15,634 nucleotides of DNA from Anaeromyxobacteraceae bacterium (GTDB taxonomy: Bacteria > Myxococcota > Myxococcia > Myxococcales > Anaeromyxobacteraceae), in the NCBI GenBank assembly GCA_027349605.1, contig DAIEMM010000024.1, forward strand, positions 1 through 15,634, written 5' to 3'. Made by a program: the position numbers and the translations under genes. This document shows, piece by piece, positions 15,123 to 15,634 of the stretch (position 1 is the first letter of the stretch; every line of letters begins with the position of its first letter). Below the pieces are notes generated by a model. It was not told the origin of the DNA and did not search any database. It saw only the letters and a program-made list of their open reading frames with translations.

Positions 15123-15634
15123 GTGACGAGAACCCTCGCCGCCGTCTCCCTCCTCGCCTTCTCCGCCTGCGCCGTGGGGCCGAAGTACCAGCGCCCCGGG
15201 ACGGAGGTGCCCACCACGTTCCGCTACACGCTCGGCCCGGCCGAGGCGGCGTCCATCGCCGACCTGGGCTGGTGGGAGATGTACCGGGACCCGATCCTCC
15301 AGGGCCTCATCGAGGAGGCCCTGCGCAGCAACCAGGACCTGCGCGTCGCCGCGGCTCGCGTGGACGCGTTCCGCGCACAGGTGGGCGTCGCCGCCGCCGA
15401 CTTTTATCCACAAGTCGGGCTCGGGGCCGCCGGAGGCTACGGCCAGCAGTCGGCCAAGAACTACGTCCCCGGCCAGGGCCCCTCGGGAGCCTTCGCGGTG
15501 AACCTGGGCATGTCCTGGGAGCTCGACATCTGGGGGCGCGTCCGCAACGCCACCGACGCCGCCCGGGCCGAGCTCATGGCCACCGAGGAGTTCCGGCGCG
15601 GCGTGGTCCTCACGCTGGTCGCCGACGTGGCCCA
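15123..15634 (+). CDS. NodT-type outer-membrane efflux channel lipoprotein (C-terminus cut by window edge)
   Basis: This is the third part of the RND tripartite system, a TolC/OprM-like channel; 170 codons are visible. The GTG start has AGGAG (15111-15115) 7 nt upstream, overlapping the pump's stop. The lipoprotein signal ends in AFSAC (C16), followed by VGPKYQRP, the hallmark of this family. The helical region begins with WWEMYRDPILQGLIEEAL (50-67) and NQDLRVAAARV, and the first beta-strand region holds SWELDIWGRVRNATDAARAE (131-150). Full-length relatives have about 460-490 residues, so roughly two thirds are outside the window. Confidence 0.92.
   Translation, partial: MTRTLAAVSLLAFSACAVGPKYQRPGTEVPTTFRYTLGPAEAASIADLGWWEMYRDPILQGLIEEALRSNQDLRVAAARVDAFRAQVGVAAADFYPQVGLGAAGGYGQQSAKNYVPGQGPSGAFAVNLGMSWELDIWGRVRNATDAARAELMATEEFRRGVVLTLVADVA

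Noticed and set aside
12635..15217. 860-residue minus-strand frame opposite the RND pump
   Set aside because: It is an antisense shadow rich in His, Asp, Glu and Arg from codon complementarity; the plus strand matches RND pumps throughout.
1..15634. CRISPR arrays, tRNA/rRNA genes, insertion sequences, att sites or riboswitches
   Set aside because: No regularly spaced repeats, no cloverleaf or rRNA-like stretches, no transposase frames and no recognisable riboswitch cores were seen on either strand.

Overview
The window is strongly GC-rich, almost every real codon ends in G or C, GTG and TTG starts are common, and it carries a sigma-54 activator, a multihaem cytochrome and a cysteine-rich lipoprotein domain. 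Together these suggest an anaerobic or facultatively anaerobic delta-proteobacterium of the Myxococcota type (Anaeromyxobacter-like). That assignment is inference; no rRNA or tRNA gene is present. The window cuts the first gene (C-terminus missing) and the last gene (C-terminus missing).

Left part (1-3708): a PAS + AAA+ sigma-54 activator on the minus strand is divergent from an eight-haem c-type cytochrome of the octahaem tetrathionate reductase (OTR) family on the plus strand. The 252 bp between them hold a near-consensus -24/-12 promoter aimed at the cytochrome and, about 120-140 bp further upstream, TGAACG half sites that could be the enhancer. The cytochrome is unusual: it is a lipoprotein whose catalytic part follows an A-B-A-B array of cysteine-rich modules. 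The array has 20 cysteines with exactly repeated spacing. A strong hairpin closes the gene.

Middle part (3718-9764): a minus-strand cluster (a 64-aa membrane protein, a PH-like membrane protein and a small open frame without a normal start) is divergent from an ECF sigma factor. The ECF gene is followed by an exported YCII-domain protein. Convergent to this lie an M1-family gluzincin peptidase with a signal peptide and a six-helix membrane protein, translationally coupled by a GTGA overlap. Divergent from the peptidase is a pirin-family protein that lacks about 36 N-terminal residues.

Right part (9844-15634): a zinc-ribbon SAM methyltransferase, possibly leaderless, precedes a tripartite RND efflux operon. 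This has a periplasmic adaptor lipoprotein, an AcrB-type inner-membrane pump and a NodT-type outer-membrane channel cut by the window edge. The pump gene has a one-base deletion near 12645-12650. It also has threonine where AcrB has the proton-relay lysine K940, so the operon as sequenced may not make a normal pump.

The most interesting candidate system is the activator/OTR divergon: a PAS sensor with a cysteine cluster and a lipid-anchored octahaem reductase with a novel-looking N-terminal disulphide array.
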